The notes under the pieces are model-generated. The model saw only the letters and a program-made list of their open reading frames with translations, was not told the origin of the DNA and searched no databases. DNA of 64,000 nt from Cellulomonas edaphi (GTDB lineage Bacteria; Actinomycetota; Actinomycetes; Actinomycetales; Cellulomonadaceae). This document shows, in pieces, positions 46,925 through 56,681 of this stretch. Each line of letters starts with the position of its first letter. Within the stretch, counting starts at the first letter, position 1. The stretch covers positions 52,014 through 116,013 of the forward strand of contig NZ_JAUCGR010000001.1 in assembly GCF_030362815.1 (NCBI RefSeq). The letters run 5' to 3'. Made by a program: the position numbers and the translations under genes.

Positions 46925-47566
46925 TCACCCGGCCACCACCCAAGCGGCGAGCGCCACCAGCAGCGCCGACCCGACGGGCGTGACCCAGGCGCGCAGGCGA
47001 GGGCCGAGACGCGCGCCGGCGAGCCCGCCGATGACGACCAGCACCACCTGCCAGGCGGCCGAGGCGGTCATGACCCCGACGACGAACGCGGCGCCGACGG
47101 CGGCGCTCGGGCGGCCGTCACCGAGCTGCGCGACCGCACCCGTGGCGACCGTCGCGAAGATCAGCAGGGTGGCGGGGTTGAGGGCCGTGTACCCGACGAA
47201 CCGCAGGTAGGCGGACCCCGCGGCCCCCTGCTCGACCTCGACCACGTCGCGCCGCGTCCGCCACCACCGGACGAGCCCCGCCGCGCCGATCACGAGCAGC
47301 GCCGCGCCGCCTACCAGCCGCAGCGCGTCCGCTGCCGACTCCACAGCCGCGACCCGCGCGCCCAGCAGCACCGCCGCGAGCGCGTACACGGTGTCGACGG
47401 TCGCGACGCCGAGCGCCGCGGCCACCGCACGCCGCCGCCCCGCGAGGAGCGACTCGCGCAGCAGCAGCACGCCGACGGGCCCCAGCGGCATGGCCACGGC
47501 CAGCCCGGCGAGGGCACCCAGCGCCAGCGCGTTCGTCTCCACGGCCCCAGCATCCGCGGCCGCCAC
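46925..47566 (-). CDS. LysE-family amino acid exporter
   Basis: The 213-residue protein has six hydrophobic segments and the LysE motifs AMPLGPVGVLLLRESLLAGRRRAVAAALGVATVDTVYAL and GYTALNPATLLIF. It should export an amino acid. GTG 47566 opens the frame, but GTG 47542 (VETNALALGALAG) has a -10-like GATGCT 6 nt upstream and starts closer to family members. It is divergent from an Lrp/AsnC regulator, the usual partner of such exporters. Confidence 0.88.
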   Translation of the reverse strand: MAAADAGAVETNALALGALAGLAVAMPLGPVGVLLLRESLLAGRRRAVAAALGVATVDTVYALAAVLLGARVAAVESAADALRLVGGAALLVIGAAGLVRWWRTRRDVVEVEQGAAGSAYLRFVGYTALNPATLLIFATVATGAVAQLGDGRPSAAVGAAFVVGVMTASAAWQVVLVVIGGLAGARLGPRLRAWVTPVGSALLVALAAWVVAG

Positions 47567-47619
47567 CAGCAGCAGGGTCCGCGGCCGCGATATCGGCAGT
47601 CACCTGCGAGAATCGCTGC

Positions 47620-48057
47620 ATGGACGCCATCGACGACGAGATCATCCGCGAGCTGACGGCGGATGCGCGGCTGCCGTACCGGGAGCTGGGCGCGCGCGTC
47701 GGCCTCAGCGCCAACGCCGCCGCGGCCCGCGTGCGACGGCTTCTCTCGTCGGGCGTCATCCGTGGCTTCACCGTGGCGTCGGCGCCGCAGGCGGGCAGAG
47801 GCCGACCGCCCGGCCTCGAGGTCTTCATCGAGGTCCGCCTCGCGCCCGACGCCACGAACGAGGGCTTCACCGCGGCGCTGCTGCAGCCCCCGGGGTTCCC
47901 GCAGCTGCTCGACGCCGTGCACGTGACCGGCTCGTACGACTACCTGCTGCACGCCGTGGTGCCGGACCCGCCCGCGCTGGACGCGCTGGTGCGGCGGCTC
48001 AAGAGGGAGGCCGGGGTGGCGCAGACCTTCACGCGGCTCGCGCTGCGGGGGACGTGA
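47620..48057 (+). CDS. Lrp/AsnC-family regulator
   Basis: The 145-residue protein has an N-terminal HTH (IDDEIIRELTADARLPYRELGARVGLSANAAAARVRRLLSSGVIRGF) and a RAM effector domain (GLEVFIEVRLAPDATNEGF, AVHVTGSYDYLLHAVVPD). It likely senses the amino acid exported by the divergent LysE protein. GAGAAT lies exactly 6 nt before ATG 47620 (leaderless). Confidence 0.92.
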   Translation: MDAIDDEIIRELTADARLPYRELGARVGLSANAAAARVRRLLSSGVIRGFTVASAPQAGRGRPPGLEVFIEVRLAPDATNEGFTAALLQPPGFPQLLDAVHVTGSYDYLLHAVVPDPPALDALVRRLKREAGVAQTFTRLALRGT

Positions 48058-48066
48058 GCGGGAAAG

Positions 48067-48163
48067 CAAGGACCCCCCGCACACCCGCCAGAGCTCACCT
48101 GCCCTTGCTGCCTTCCGGCCCTGGGGGAGTTCAGCGAGATGACGCCGCACGAGGGGTCTGCCG
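48067..48163 (-). ncRNA. ffs: Signal recognition particle RNA (4.5S type)
   Basis: On the minus strand the sequence contains the conserved SRP domain IV: CCCCCAGGGCCGGAAGGCAG followed by CAAGGGCAGGTGAGCTCTGG, with the GGAA tetraloop and the asymmetric internal loops. The ends (GACCCCTCGTG and GTGCGGGGGGTCC) pair. The RNA binds Ffh for membrane targeting. Ends are approximate. Confidence 0.9.
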
Positions 48164-48239
48164 GAAATCGTAACGCAGGCCGGAGGTCGATCCTGCCGCC
48201 CACCTGACGGGACCGGACGAATGTGGGCAGACTGCTGGG

Positions 48240-49697
48240 ATGGCGACGGACGGCGTTCCCGGCGAGACGACGAGTCACGACGAACCCGCGCACTACGACT
48301 ACGACCTCATAGTCATCGGCAGCGGCCCGGGCGGGCAGAAGGCCGCGATCGCCGCCGCCAAGCTGGGCCGCAAGGTGGCCGTCGTCGAGCGCCGCCACAT
48401 GATGGGCGGCGTCTCCGTCAACACCGGCACGATCCCCAGCAAGACGCTGCGCGAGGCCGTGATGTACCTGACCGGCATGGCGCAGCGCGAGGTCTACGGC
48501 GCGAGCTACCGCGTGAAGTCCGACATCACCATGGAGGACCTCTTCGCGCGCACGCAGCACGTGATCGGCCGCGAGACCGAGGTGATCCGCGCGCAGCTGC
48601 TGCGCAACCACGTCGACATCCTGGGCGGCACCGGGTCGTTCGCCGACGCGCACACCATCGACGTGCTCGACGACGACGGGGTGCGGCGCACACGGTTCAG
48701 CACGCGGTTCGTGGTGATCGCGACCGGGTCGCGGCCGCACCGGCCGGGCACGGTGCAGTTCGACGAGCGATCGGTGCTCGACTCCGACGGTGTGCTCGCC
48801 CTCGAGCAGGTACCCAACTCCCTCGTGGTGGTGGGCGCGGGGATCATCGGCATCGAGTACGCGTCCATGTTCGCCGCGCTGGGCACCCGCGTGACCGTCA
48901 TCGACAAGCGGCCCGCGATGCTGGAGATGTGCGACCCGGAGGTGGCGGAGTCCCTCAAGTTCCACCTGCGCGACCTCTCGGTCTCGTTCCGCTTCCGCGA
49001 GGAGGTGGAGGGGGTCGACAGCAACGACCACGGCACGGTGACGCGGCTCGCGTCGGGCAAACGCATCGCCGCGGACGCGGTCATGTACTCGGCGGGCCGT
49101 CAGGGGCAGACGGACTCCCTGAACCTCGAGGCCGCCGGCCTCTCGGCGGACTCCCGCGGACGCATCGCCGTCGACGCGCAGTACCGCACCGCGGTGCCGA
49201 ACGTCTTCGCGGTGGGCGACGTCATCGGATTCCCCGCGCTGGCCGCGACCAGCATGGACCAGGGGCGGCTCGCGGCGTACCACGCGTTCGACGAGCCAGC
49301 CCGCGAGCTCGCGTCGGTCCAGCCCATCGGCATCTACACGATCCCGGAGATCTCCTACTGCGGCCGCACGGAGGAGGAGCTCACCACCGAGGCCGTGCCG
49401 TACGAGGTGGGCGTGGCGCGCTACCGCGAGCTGGCCCGCGGGCAGATCGTCGGCGACTCCTACGGCATGCTCAAGCTGCTCGTGCACACCGAGACCCGCC
49501 AGCTGCTCGGCGTGCACATCTTCGGGACCTCGGCGACCGACCTCGTGCACATCGGCCAGGCGATCATGGCCTGCGGCGGCACCATCGACTACCTGGTCGA
49601 CACGGTGCTCAACTACCCGACGCTGTCCGAGGCGTACAAGGTGGCCGCGCTGGATGCCACCAACAAGATCCGCCAGGTGGCCCGCTTCAGCTCGTGA
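48240..49697 (+). CDS. sthA: Soluble pyridine nucleotide transhydrogenase (Si-specific)
   Basis: The 485-residue flavoprotein has two dinucleotide-binding folds ([22 protein letters not shown] and [21 protein letters not shown]), FAD motif [22 protein letters not shown] and a dimerisation domain. At the position of the redox disulfide the sequence is [18 protein letters not shown]: the Cys pair of lipoamide-dehydrogenase-like enzymes is absent, as in Sth. It balances NADPH and NADH. ATG 48240 follows CAGACT by exactly 6 nt. It ends in an 11-bp overlap with the convergent HAD gene. Confidence 0.94.
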   Translation: MATDGVPGETTSHDEPAHYDYDLIVIGSGPGGQKAAIAAAKLGRKVAVVERRHMMGGVSVNTGTIPSKTLREAVMYLTGMAQREVYGASYRVKSDITMEDLFARTQHVIGRETEVIRAQLLRNHVDILGGTGSFADAHTIDVLDDDGVRRTRFSTRFVVIATGSRPHRPGTVQFDERSVLDSDGVLALEQVPNSLVVVGAGIIGIEYASMFAALGTRVTVIDKRPAMLEMCDPEVAESLKFHLRDLSVSFRFREEVEGVDSNDHGTVTRLASGKRIAADAVMYSAGRQGQTDSLNLEAAGLSADSRGRIAVDAQYRTAVPNVFAVGDVIGFPALAATSMDQGRLAAYHAFDEPARELASVQPIGIYTIPEISYCGRTEEELTTEAVPYEVGVARYRELARGQIVGDSYGMLKLLVHTETRQLLGVHIFGTSATDLVHIGQAIMACGGTIDYLVDTVLNYPTLSEAYKVAALDATNKIRQVARFSS

Positions 49698-50373
49698 CGC
49701 GGCGCACCAGGGGGCTGCCGTCCAGGTCGGCGAGCAGGGCGGCGGCGTCGTCGTAGATCGCGACGGCGCCGGCCTCGCGCAGCTCGTCGTCCCCGATGCC
49801 CCCGCTGCGCAACCCGACGCACGGGACGCCGGCCCGTCTCGCGGCCTCCACGTCCCACACGGTGTCCCCGACGAAGACGGCGTCCTGCGGCGACGCGTCC
49901 GCCGCCGCGAGCGCGACCCGCACGAGGTCGGGCTCCGGCTTGGCCTCCTCGACGTCCTGCGCGCTCGTCACCGCGTGCAGCTCCTGCTCCACGTCGAGCA
50001 CGGCGCGCAGCCGCTCCAGCTCGTCGGGAGAGGCGGACGTGGCGAGCACCGGCCGCGCACCCCGGTCGGCGAGCTCGCGGACGAGCTCCCGGGCGCCGTC
50101 GAACGCCCGCAGCATGTCGCTCGCCGCGGCGTAGTACGACGAGTGGGCCTCCTCGACCGCGTCGCGCACCCGGTCCGCGTCGTCGCCCGCGAGCGCGTCG
50201 ACCAGCTGGGTGGAGCCCATGCCGATGCAGCGGTGCACGCGCCAGCCGTCCACCGCGATGCCGACGTCGGCGAACGCCCGGAGCCAGGCGTCCACGTGCA
50301 GGTAGTTGGAGTCCACCAGGGTGCCGTCCACGTCGAGCAGGACGACGGGCTGGTCGGTCGCGTTGCTGGCCAT
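49687..50373 (-). CDS. HAD-superfamily hydrolase (phosphoglycolate-phosphatase-like)
   Basis: The 228-residue protein has motif [18 protein letters not shown], a four-helix cap, motif [12 protein letters not shown], motif III Lys in [10 protein letters not shown] and motif [19 protein letters not shown]. This is the Gph/beta-phosphoglucomutase-like subgroup. The substrate is unknown. The 3' end overlaps sthA by 11 bp. Confidence 0.9.
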   Translation of the reverse strand: MASNATDQPVVLLDVDGTLVDSNYLHVDAWLRAFADVGIAVDGWRVHRCIGMGSTQLVDALAGDDADRVRDAVEEAHSSYYAAASDMLRAFDGARELVRELADRGARPVLATSASPDELERLRAVLDVEQELHAVTSAQDVEEAKPEPDLVRVALAAADASPQDAVFVGDTVWDVEAARRAGVPCVGLRSGGIGDDELREAGAVAIYDDAAALLADLDGSPLVRRVTS

Positions 50374-50431
50374 GCCCCAGTGTGCGCGAGGTCGCGGCCG
50401 GGCGCCGGTCGGCGCTGCGGTCGGGCGTTGG

Positions 50432-51001
50432 TCAGCCGCGCAGCGCCGCGTCGACGATCAGCGCGGCCGTCTCGCGGACGGGATCTGCGACGGACGGGTC
50501 GCGGTCCATGCGCACCGCGATGGCCGCGCCGTCGTAGAGCAGGTAGAGCTGGCGGGCCAGGGCGTCGGGGTCGGGCGCACCGGCGTCGCGTGCCAGCTCG
50601 GTGAGCAGCGCGCGCACCCAGGCCCGGTACTCGTCGGACACCTTCTGGACCGTCCCGCCCGGCTCCGCCTCGGCGCTCGCGGCGACGAACGGGCACCCGC
50701 GGTAGCCGGGCCGCGCGAAGAGGGCCGCCTGCGCGTCGAACACGGCCAGCAGCCGCGCCCGCGGGCCGTCGGCGGCCTCGACCGCCGCGGTGATCCGCTC
50801 CCTGTTCGCCTGCTGCCGACCTCGTAGGTACTCCCCGACCAGCGCGTCCTTGCTGCCGAACGTGTTGTACAGCGAGGCTTTGGCGACGCCCGCACGCTCG
50901 ATCACGCGGTCGATGCCGACGGCGTGCACGCCCTCGGCGTAGAAGAGCTCGTTCGCCGCGGCCAGCAGCCGGTCGCGCGCCGGGCTGCGAGTAGTCACCA
51001 T
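50432..51001 (-). CDS. TetR-family regulator
   Basis: The 189-residue protein has a TetR HTH (RDRLLAAANELFYAEGVHAVGIDRVIERAGVAKASLYNTFGSKDALV) and a ligand domain of the TetR_C_33-like type. ATG 51001 has GGAGGAG 7 nt upstream. It follows the MFS gene in the same direction, so both are probably transcribed from the promoter at about 52300, where two TAGAC-N6-GTCTA-type sites would allow autorepression. Confidence 0.92.
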   Translation of the reverse strand: MVTTRSPARDRLLAAANELFYAEGVHAVGIDRVIERAGVAKASLYNTFGSKDALVGEYLRGRQQANRERITAAVEAADGPRARLLAVFDAQAALFARPGYRGCPFVAASAEAEPGGTVQKVSDEYRAWVRALLTELARDAGAPDPDALARQLYLLYDGAAIAVRMDRDPSVADPVRETAALIVDAALRG

Positions 51002-51045
51002 CGCGCGCTCCTCCTCCAGGACAGGCCCGTCCACCCTACTCACGC

Positions 51046-52284
51046 TCACGCCCGCACCGCCTCGACGACGGGCGTCTCGGCACTCGCCGCGGGTCCGGCG
51101 GGCACGACCGCCTCGGGCCGCAGCAGCCCGGCGAGCGCGGTGAGGGAGAGGAGCACCACCGCGATCCCGTAGTCGCGGACCACCGCGGTGACGTCTCCCA
51201 CGTGGCCGACGAGCGAGCCGGCGACGACGGCCGGGACGCCCATCCCGAGGTACGCGACGACGTACACCGCGGACAGGACCCCGGCGCGCTCGTGCGGCTG
51301 GGCCGCGCCGACGACCGTGCGGACGGCCCCCTGGAACCCCGCGCCGAACCCGATGCCGGCCACGAACGACCCCGCGAAGAAGCCGACGAGCGACCCGGCG
51401 CCCACGGCCGTCAGGGTCGCGGCCACCCCGACGGCGACGGACGCGATCCCGACGAGCATCAGCGTCCGCGCGCTCCGCTCGCGCAGCACCAGCGCCGCCG
51501 CGGCGGCGACGCCGGCGAGCGTGGTCAGCGCGAGCGTCCCGAGCAGCACCCCCTGACCGCCGAGCTCGCGCACCAGGGAGGGTGCCAGCGAGCCGTACAG
51601 GCCCGCGAGCGCCCAGACGGCCAGCACGACGGGCGCCGCGACCAGCATGCGGGGCCGCACGGCCCGGGGCAGCCGCACCTCGGGCACGAGGCTGGCGCGC
51701 GCCCTGGCGGCAGCACCGGGCAGGCGCGGCGCGGTCTCGGTCATGCGCTGGACCCCCACTCCCTGGAGCAGCAGCAGGGCGATCACCAGAAGGTAGATGG
51801 CGTGGGTAGGCGCGGGTGCGAACTGCACCACGACCCCCGCGAGCAGGGCTCCGATGGCCGTGCCCGCACCCGGCGCCGTCCCGTTCGCGATCGCTCCCCG
51901 GGTGCGGTCGACGTCGAGCATCGCGGCGCCGAGCGCCCCGACGGCGGCACCCGTGGCCACCCCCTGCAGCACGCGACCCGTGAGCAGCGCGGCGTAGTCG
52001 GGCGCGGTGGTGAGAACCACCAGAGCGACGACCTGCCCGGCGATGCCCGCCAGGATGACCGGCCGTCGGCCGAGCTCGTCGGACAGCCGGCCGAGCACGA
52101 GCAGCGAGACGAGCACGGCGACCGCGTAGACGCCGAACGCGAGCGTGGTACCGAGCGAGCCGAACCCCCACTCGGCGCCGTAGGTCGCGTACAGGGGCGT
52201 CGGCGCAGCGGACGACGCGAGGAACGTCACGACGATCGAGACGAGGAGCGCCAGCGTGGCGGTGGGCGACATGCGGCGTTCCAT
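51046..52284 (-). CDS. MFS efflux transporter
   Basis: The 412-residue protein has 12 transmembrane segments and MFS motif A LGRLSDELGRRPVILAG after TM2, with TGRVLQGVATGAAVGALGAAMLD and a second half starting near residue 205. It fits the drug:H+ antiporter 1 group. ATG 52284 is preceded by GGGGG and starts MERRMSPTATLALLV. It heads the MFS-tetR operon; the operators lie 17-56 bp upstream of its start. Confidence 0.9.
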   Translation of the reverse strand: MERRMSPTATLALLVSIVVTFLASSAAPTPLYATYGAEWGFGSLGTTLAFGVYAVAVLVSLLVLGRLSDELGRRPVILAGIAGQVVALVVLTTAPDYAALLTGRVLQGVATGAAVGALGAAMLDVDRTRGAIANGTAPGAGTAIGALLAGVVVQFAPAPTHAIYLLVIALLLLQGVGVQRMTETAPRLPGAAARARASLVPEVRLPRAVRPRMLVAAPVVLAVWALAGLYGSLAPSLVRELGGQGVLLGTLALTTLAGVAAAAALVLRERSARTLMLVGIASVAVGVAATLTAVGAGSLVGFFAGSFVAGIGFGAGFQGAVRTVVGAAQPHERAGVLSAVYVVAYLGMGVPAVVAGSLVGHVGDVTAVVRDYGIAVVLLSLTALAGLLRPEAVVPAGPAASAETPVVEAVRA

Positions 52285-52300
52285 CGAGACCCCCAGTGGG

Positions 52301-52340
52301 TAGACCGTTCTGTCTAAGCGACAGTAGACAGATCTGTCCA
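52301..52340. promoter_or_regulatory. Two TetR-type operators upstream of the MFS gene
   Basis: TAGAC-CGTTCT-GTCTA (52301-52316) and TAGAC-AGATCT-GTCCA (52325-52340) share the same arms and 6-bp spacer with centres 24 bp apart. The second contains the perfect palindrome GACAGATCTGTC (52327-52338). Confidence 0.7.
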
Positions 52341-52398
52341 TTGCGTCAACGGGGGACGACGCGCCCGTGGTGTCGGTCGGGCGACCTACGGTGGCTTC

Positions 52399-54561
52399 AT
52401 GACGAGCACTGCTTCCCCGGCCGCTTCCGCGGCGGCCTCGCCGGCCGGGCCTCCTGCCGATCGTCCGGCCCTGAGCCCGACGCGGCAGGCCACGGCGACC
52501 ACGGTCATCGAGGCGCTGGCCGGCCCGGGAGCACAGCTGCGCGAGGACCAGCTCGCTGCCGTCACCGGCCTCCTCGAGCCCGGGGCCCGGGTCCTCGTGG
52601 TCCAGGCCACCGGGTGGGGCAAGTCGGCCGTCTACTGGGCGGCGACCGCGATCCGCCGGTCGGAGGGGGCTGGGCCCACGCTCGTCGTCTCGCCGCTGCT
52701 CAGCCTCATGCGCGACCAGGTCGCCGCCGCGGCACGGGCCGGCCTGACCGCGGCGACGCTCAACTCGTCGAACGTCGGCGACTGGGCGCGCGTCGAGGAG
52801 GAGCTGCGCTCGGGAGCGATCGACGTGGTGCTGGTCTCCCCCGAGCGCCTCGCCAACCCGGGCTTCGGCCGTCGGGTGCTCGACGCGCTCACCGGCCATC
52901 TGGGCATGCTGGTGATCGACGAGGCGCACGCCGTCTCGGACTGGGGTCACGACTTCCGGCCCGACTACCGCCGGGTCGCCGACACGGTGCGCGCGCTCAA
53001 CCCGGACACCCCCGTGCTCGCCACCACCGCGACCGCGAACGCCCGCGTGACGGACGACGTCGCGGCGCAGCTCGGCGCGAACACCCTCGTGCTGCGCGGG
53101 CCGCTCGCCCGCAGCAGCCTCGAGCTCGCGGTCATCGACTCGCTCACGCCGCTGCAGCGCTACGCGTGGGTCGCCGAGCAGCTGCCGCACCTGCCCGGCT
53201 CGGGCATCGTCTACACGCTGACCGTCGCCGACGCGCACCGGCTGGCCGAGGCGGTCCGCGACCAGCACGGCGACGCGCTCCCGGTGGCGGCCTACACGGG
53301 GCAGCTGGACGGGGCCGAGCGCGAGCGGCTGGAGGAGGCGCTGCGCACCAACGAGCTCAAGGCGCTCATCGCGACCTCCGCCCTCGGCATGGGCTACGAC
53401 AAGCCCGACCTCGGCTTCTGCGTGCACGTCGGCGCCCCGCCGTCTCCCGTCTCGTACTACCAGCAGGTGGGGCGCGCCGGCCGCGGCATCGACCACGCGG
53501 TCGTCGTGCTGCTGACCTCGTCCGCGGACGCCGGCGTGTGGGACTACTTCGCCACGGCCTCGATCCCGGACCCGCAGGCCATGCGGCGGCTGCTCGACGT
53601 GCTCCCGTCCACGCCCACCAGCGTGCCCGCGCTGGAGGCGGAGTCAGGCCTGCGGCGCACGCGCGTCGAGCTCATGCTCAAGCAGCTCGCCGTGGACGGC
53701 GTGGTCGAGCGCAGCGAGGGCGGTTGGGCGGCCACCGGCCGGGCGTGGGAGTACGACGAGGCCCACTACGCAGGTGTGCTCGCGGTCCGTCGCCGCGAAG
53801 CCGACATCATGCGCGACTACGCGAGTGGCCGCCGCTGCCTCATGCAGCTGCTCCAGGAGTCGCTCGACGACCCGAGCGCCCAGCCGTGCGGCCGGTGCAG
53901 CGTGTGCACCGGCACCCTCCCCGACGGCCTGCCCGAGCAGCCGTCGCTCGAGTCCACCCGCGCGGTCGCGGGCCTGCTGCGCACGCAGTCGCACCCCGTC
54001 GAGCCCCGCAAGATGTGGCCCGGTGGGGTGTTCGGGGCGAGCGGCCGGATCGCGCCCGGCGAGCTCGCCGCGCCGGGTCGCGCGCTCATCCACGCCGACG
54101 CCCCCGAGTGGCGCGAGCTGGTGGCGGCCGTGTTCGCCCGCGACGCCGCGCCTCCCGACGAGCTGGTCGACGGGCTCGTCGGGCTGCTGCGGGCCTGGGG
54201 CCGCGAGTGGGGCGAGCGGCCGGCCGTCGTGGTGGGCCTGCCCGCCGCCGGCTTCACCGAGCTCACCGCCGGCCTGACCGCCCGCATCGCGGAGATCGGC
54301 CGCATGGCCACCGAGACACTGAGGATCGACGACGCCGCCGTCGCGGCCGCCCGCGCGTCGCGCGATCTGACCTCCGCCGCCGAGGCGGCCGCATGGCGCG
54401 ACGCGCTGGCCGTGCCCGAGCCCGATTCCGTGCGGGGCCGCGCCGTGCTGCTCGTCGTGGACGCGACCGCGTCCCTGTGGCCCGTGACAGTGGCCGCCGC
54501 CGCGCTGCGTCGGGCGGGCGCGACCTCGGTGCTGCCACTCGTGGTCCACCGGCGGGTGTGA
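52399..54561 (+). CDS. RecQ-like DNA helicase with C-terminal phosphoribosyltransferase-like domain
   Basis: The 720-residue protein has the RecQ core: VQATGWGKSAVYW (Walker A variant), SPLLSLMRDQV, VSPERL, VIDEAHAVSDWGHDFRPDYRR (DEAH), ATTATAN, TSALGMGYDKPDLGF and YYQQVGRAGRG, then a winged-helix part and zinc Cys (CLMQLL to CGRCSVC). After about residue 530 a C-terminal region ends in GRAVLLVVDATASLW, resembling a phosphoribosyltransferase fold. No HRDC domain is visible. ATG 52399 follows TACGGT by exactly 6 nt. Confidence 0.9.
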   Translation: MTSTASPAASAAASPAGPPADRPALSPTRQATATTVIEALAGPGAQLREDQLAAVTGLLEPGARVLVVQATGWGKSAVYWAATAIRRSEGAGPTLVVSPLLSLMRDQVAAAARAGLTAATLNSSNVGDWARVEEELRSGAIDVVLVSPERLANPGFGRRVLDALTGHLGMLVIDEAHAVSDWGHDFRPDYRRVADTVRALNPDTPVLATTATANARVTDDVAAQLGANTLVLRGPLARSSLELAVIDSLTPLQRYAWVAEQLPHLPGSGIVYTLTVADAHRLAEAVRDQHGDALPVAAYTGQLDGAERERLEEALRTNELKALIATSALGMGYDKPDLGFCVHVGAPPSPVSYYQQVGRAGRGIDHAVVVLLTSSADAGVWDYFATASIPDPQAMRRLLDVLPSTPTSVPALEAESGLRRTRVELMLKQLAVDGVVERSEGGWAATGRAWEYDEAHYAGVLAVRRREADIMRDYASGRRCLMQLLQESLDDPSAQPCGRCSVCTGTLPDGLPEQPSLESTRAVAGLLRTQSHPVEPRKMWPGGVFGASGRIAPGELAAPGRALIHADAPEWRELVAAVFARDAAPPDELVDGLVGLLRAWGREWGERPAVVVGLPAAGFTELTAGLTARIAEIGRMATETLRIDDAAVAAARASRDLTSAAEAAAWRDALAVPEPDSVRGRAVLLVVDATASLWPVTVAAAALRRAGATSVLPLVVHRRV

Positions 54562-54568
54562 CGCGGCG

Positions 54569-55270
54569 TCAGTCGAGGACGTGCCGCAAGAAGCGTTCCG
54601 GCGACTCGAGGAACCCGCGCCAGCGGCGGACCAGGTCCAGGTCCTCCCAGTCGCACCGGCGCAGCCCCCATTCGCCGACCTCCCAGATCGCCGCGTCGGG
54701 GATCGCCGCGAGCACGGGCGAGTGCGTCGACAGCAGCACCTGGGAGTCGTTCGCCTCCAGATCCTTGACCTTCGCGACGAGCGCGAGGCAGCCGTCGAAC
54801 GAGAGCGCGGACTCGGGCTCGTCGAGGACGTAGAGCCCGGGACGCGTCATGCGGTCTCCGATCAGCGACAGGAACGACTCGCCGTGCGACATCCGGTGGA
54901 ACGCGGGCTCGTACCCGCTGCCGGGGTTGTCCTCGAGGAACGAGTAGAACGCGTGCATCGTCTCGGCACGCAGGAAGAAGCCCGAGCGCCCCGCGCCGAT
55001 GTCGCGCCGGACGCTCAGCCGGAGCCCTGACTCGCTGGGGCGCGTGGTGTATCCCGAGCCGATCGAGCCGCCCTCCGGGCCCATCCCGAACGCCACCGCG
55101 ACCGCCTCGACCAGGGTCGACTTGCCGGCGCCGTTGTCGCCGACCAGCACCGTGATCGGGCTGAGGTCCCAGCCCTCGGTCAGAACCTGACGCACCGCGG
55201 GGATCGCGGCCCACCACTCGCCACCGTCCGGCGGGCCGGACGGCGGGATCGCGCGCAGTGGCAGAGGCAT
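54569..55270 (-). CDS. AAA-family ATPase (ABC/SMC-like, short)
   Basis: The 233-residue protein has Walker A LVGDNGAGKSTLVEAVA, a signature-like FHRMSHGESFLSLI and Walker B LYVLDEPESALSF followed by STHSPVLAAIPDA (switch His). It has no transmembrane partner nearby and resembles the soluble predicted-ATPase group (SMC/OLD-like core). The function is unknown. It converges on the RecQ-like gene with 7 bp between stops. Confidence 0.85.
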   Translation of the reverse strand: MPLPLRAIPPSGPPDGGEWWAAIPAVRQVLTEGWDLSPITVLVGDNGAGKSTLVEAVAVAFGMGPEGGSIGSGYTTRPSESGLRLSVRRDIGAGRSGFFLRAETMHAFYSFLEDNPGSGYEPAFHRMSHGESFLSLIGDRMTRPGLYVLDEPESALSFDGCLALVAKVKDLEANDSQVLLSTHSPVLAAIPDAAIWEVGEWGLRRCDWEDLDLVRRWRGFLESPERFLRHVLD

Positions 55271-55341
55271 GGCTGCGGGTCTACCGGACCCGACGAGCGC
55301 TGTCCATTGAATGCGGACGGCGCTCGCCGCATAGTCGAGTC

Positions 55342-56016
55342 ATGTCCGTCCAGGTCACGCCGGTCCGTGACGCCGAGGAGCTGCGCGCGCTGCACGGCGA
55401 GATCCTCGCGCCGTCGTTCCCGCCCGACGAGCTCGAGTCCGCCGAGGACATGGTCGCCGGGCTGCAGGCCGGCGACCTGGTGGCGTTGGTCGCCTCGTCG
55501 GACGACGAGGCCGTCGCGCTCGCCGTCGGCGCCTGGGATGCCGCCAGCGCGGTGCTCCTGCTCTCCTATCTCGCCGTGGGCGCCGGTGGGCGAGGCAGGG
55601 GCGTGGGCGGCACCTTGCTCGACGCGGCGCTCTCGGCGTGGCGGAGCGGGCTCGACCCGCTCGTCGTGATCGCCGAGATCGAGGACCCGGCCGTCCACAC
55701 GGGCTCGCCCGAGCACGGCGACCCCGCGGCCCGCGAGCGCTTCTACCTGCGCCGGGGGGCTCGCCGCCTGCCGATCGACTACGTGCAGCCGTCGCTCGCC
55801 CCCGGTCTCGCGCGCATCCCCGGCATGCTGCTGCTCGGCCTGGCCGTCCGCCCGTCGCTGGTGGCCGACGACGGGACCTGGGTGCTGCCCACGGCCCCGC
55901 TGCGCGACTTCCTGGTCGGCTACTACACCCGCAGCGAGGGCGGGCCGCCGCACGATTCGCAGGCCCAGGCCATGCTTGCGCCGCTCGAGGCGCCCACCCT
56001 GCGCGTCCTGCCCTGA
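55342..56016 (+). CDS. GNAT-family N-acetyltransferase
   Basis: The 224-residue protein has a GNAT fold with the acetyl-CoA loop VGAGGRGRGVGGTLLDAAL and the later FYLRRGARRLPIDYVQPSL. It has a C-terminal extension of about 45 residues. The substrate is unknown. CATAGT lies exactly 6 nt before ATG 55342. Confidence 0.85.
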   Translation: MSVQVTPVRDAEELRALHGEILAPSFPPDELESAEDMVAGLQAGDLVALVASSDDEAVALAVGAWDAASAVLLLSYLAVGAGGRGRGVGGTLLDAALSAWRSGLDPLVVIAEIEDPAVHTGSPEHGDPAARERFYLRRGARRLPIDYVQPSLAPGLARIPGMLLLGLAVRPSLVADDGTWVLPTAPLRDFLVGYYTRSEGGPPHDSQAQAMLAPLEAPTLRVLP

Positions 56017-56092
56017 GCGGTCGCCTTCAGCCGGGTGGTCGCCGTGCCGATGAGATGCCGATGGGCAGGGCGACGACGACGCGAGGACGACA

Positions 56093-56632
56093 GTGAGCAC
56101 CGCAGCACCCGGTTGGTACGCCGAGCCTGACAACCCCGCCATGCTGCGCTGGTTCGACGGCGTCCAGTGGACCGAGCACCGTCAGCCGGCCATGGTCGGC
56201 GGTCCGTTCCCACCGGCCCGACCCAGCCGGAGCCCGGCAGCCACGGTCCTCCTGGTTGTCGGCTGCGTCGTCGCGGCCGTGGTCGCCGTCGGCGTGCTCG
56301 CCGCGATCGCCATCCCCGTCTTCCTGAACGAGCGCCACAAGGCCGCCGTCGACGACCTGCGCTCGCTCTCGTGCGCAGAAGTCGGCGCGGAGGCGGTCAC
56401 GTTCTCCCGGCAGAACGTCAAGCCCGACGAGATTCCCCTGGCCGCCGCCGACGCCATGGTGCTGGTCACGGACGCGCGCGCCGCGCTGCGCCTGCCGCAG
56501 ACGGGAGAGGTCCTCGTCATGCGCTGCTCCGGGACGGCCACCTGGGCCGACCAGACGACCACGGCGCTGCAGGTCGACCTCTACACCAACAGCGCCGGCG
56601 ACCACCTCTACGCGCTGGACTGGCGCGAGTAG
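56093..56632 (+). CDS. DUF2510 membrane protein
   Basis: The 179-residue protein begins with a DUF2510 motif (APGWYAEPDNPAMLRWFDGVQWTEH), then a Pro-rich linker, one transmembrane helix (about 50-76, ending IAIPVFLNERHKA) and an exported C-terminal domain with two Cys (LSCAEVG, MRCSGTA). Such proteins are common and poorly understood in actinobacteria. GTG 56093 has GAGGA 7 nt upstream. Confidence 0.85.
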   Translation: MSTAAPGWYAEPDNPAMLRWFDGVQWTEHRQPAMVGGPFPPARPSRSPAATVLLVVGCVVAAVVAVGVLAAIAIPVFLNERHKAAVDDLRSLSCAEVGAEAVTFSRQNVKPDEIPLAAADAMVLVTDARAALRLPQTGEVLVMRCSGTATWADQTTTALQVDLYTNSAGDHLYALDWRE

Positions 56633-56681
56633 GACTGCCGGTTCGGAGACCCGGCGCGAGTCCGGTATCCTCAGTCGGCCG

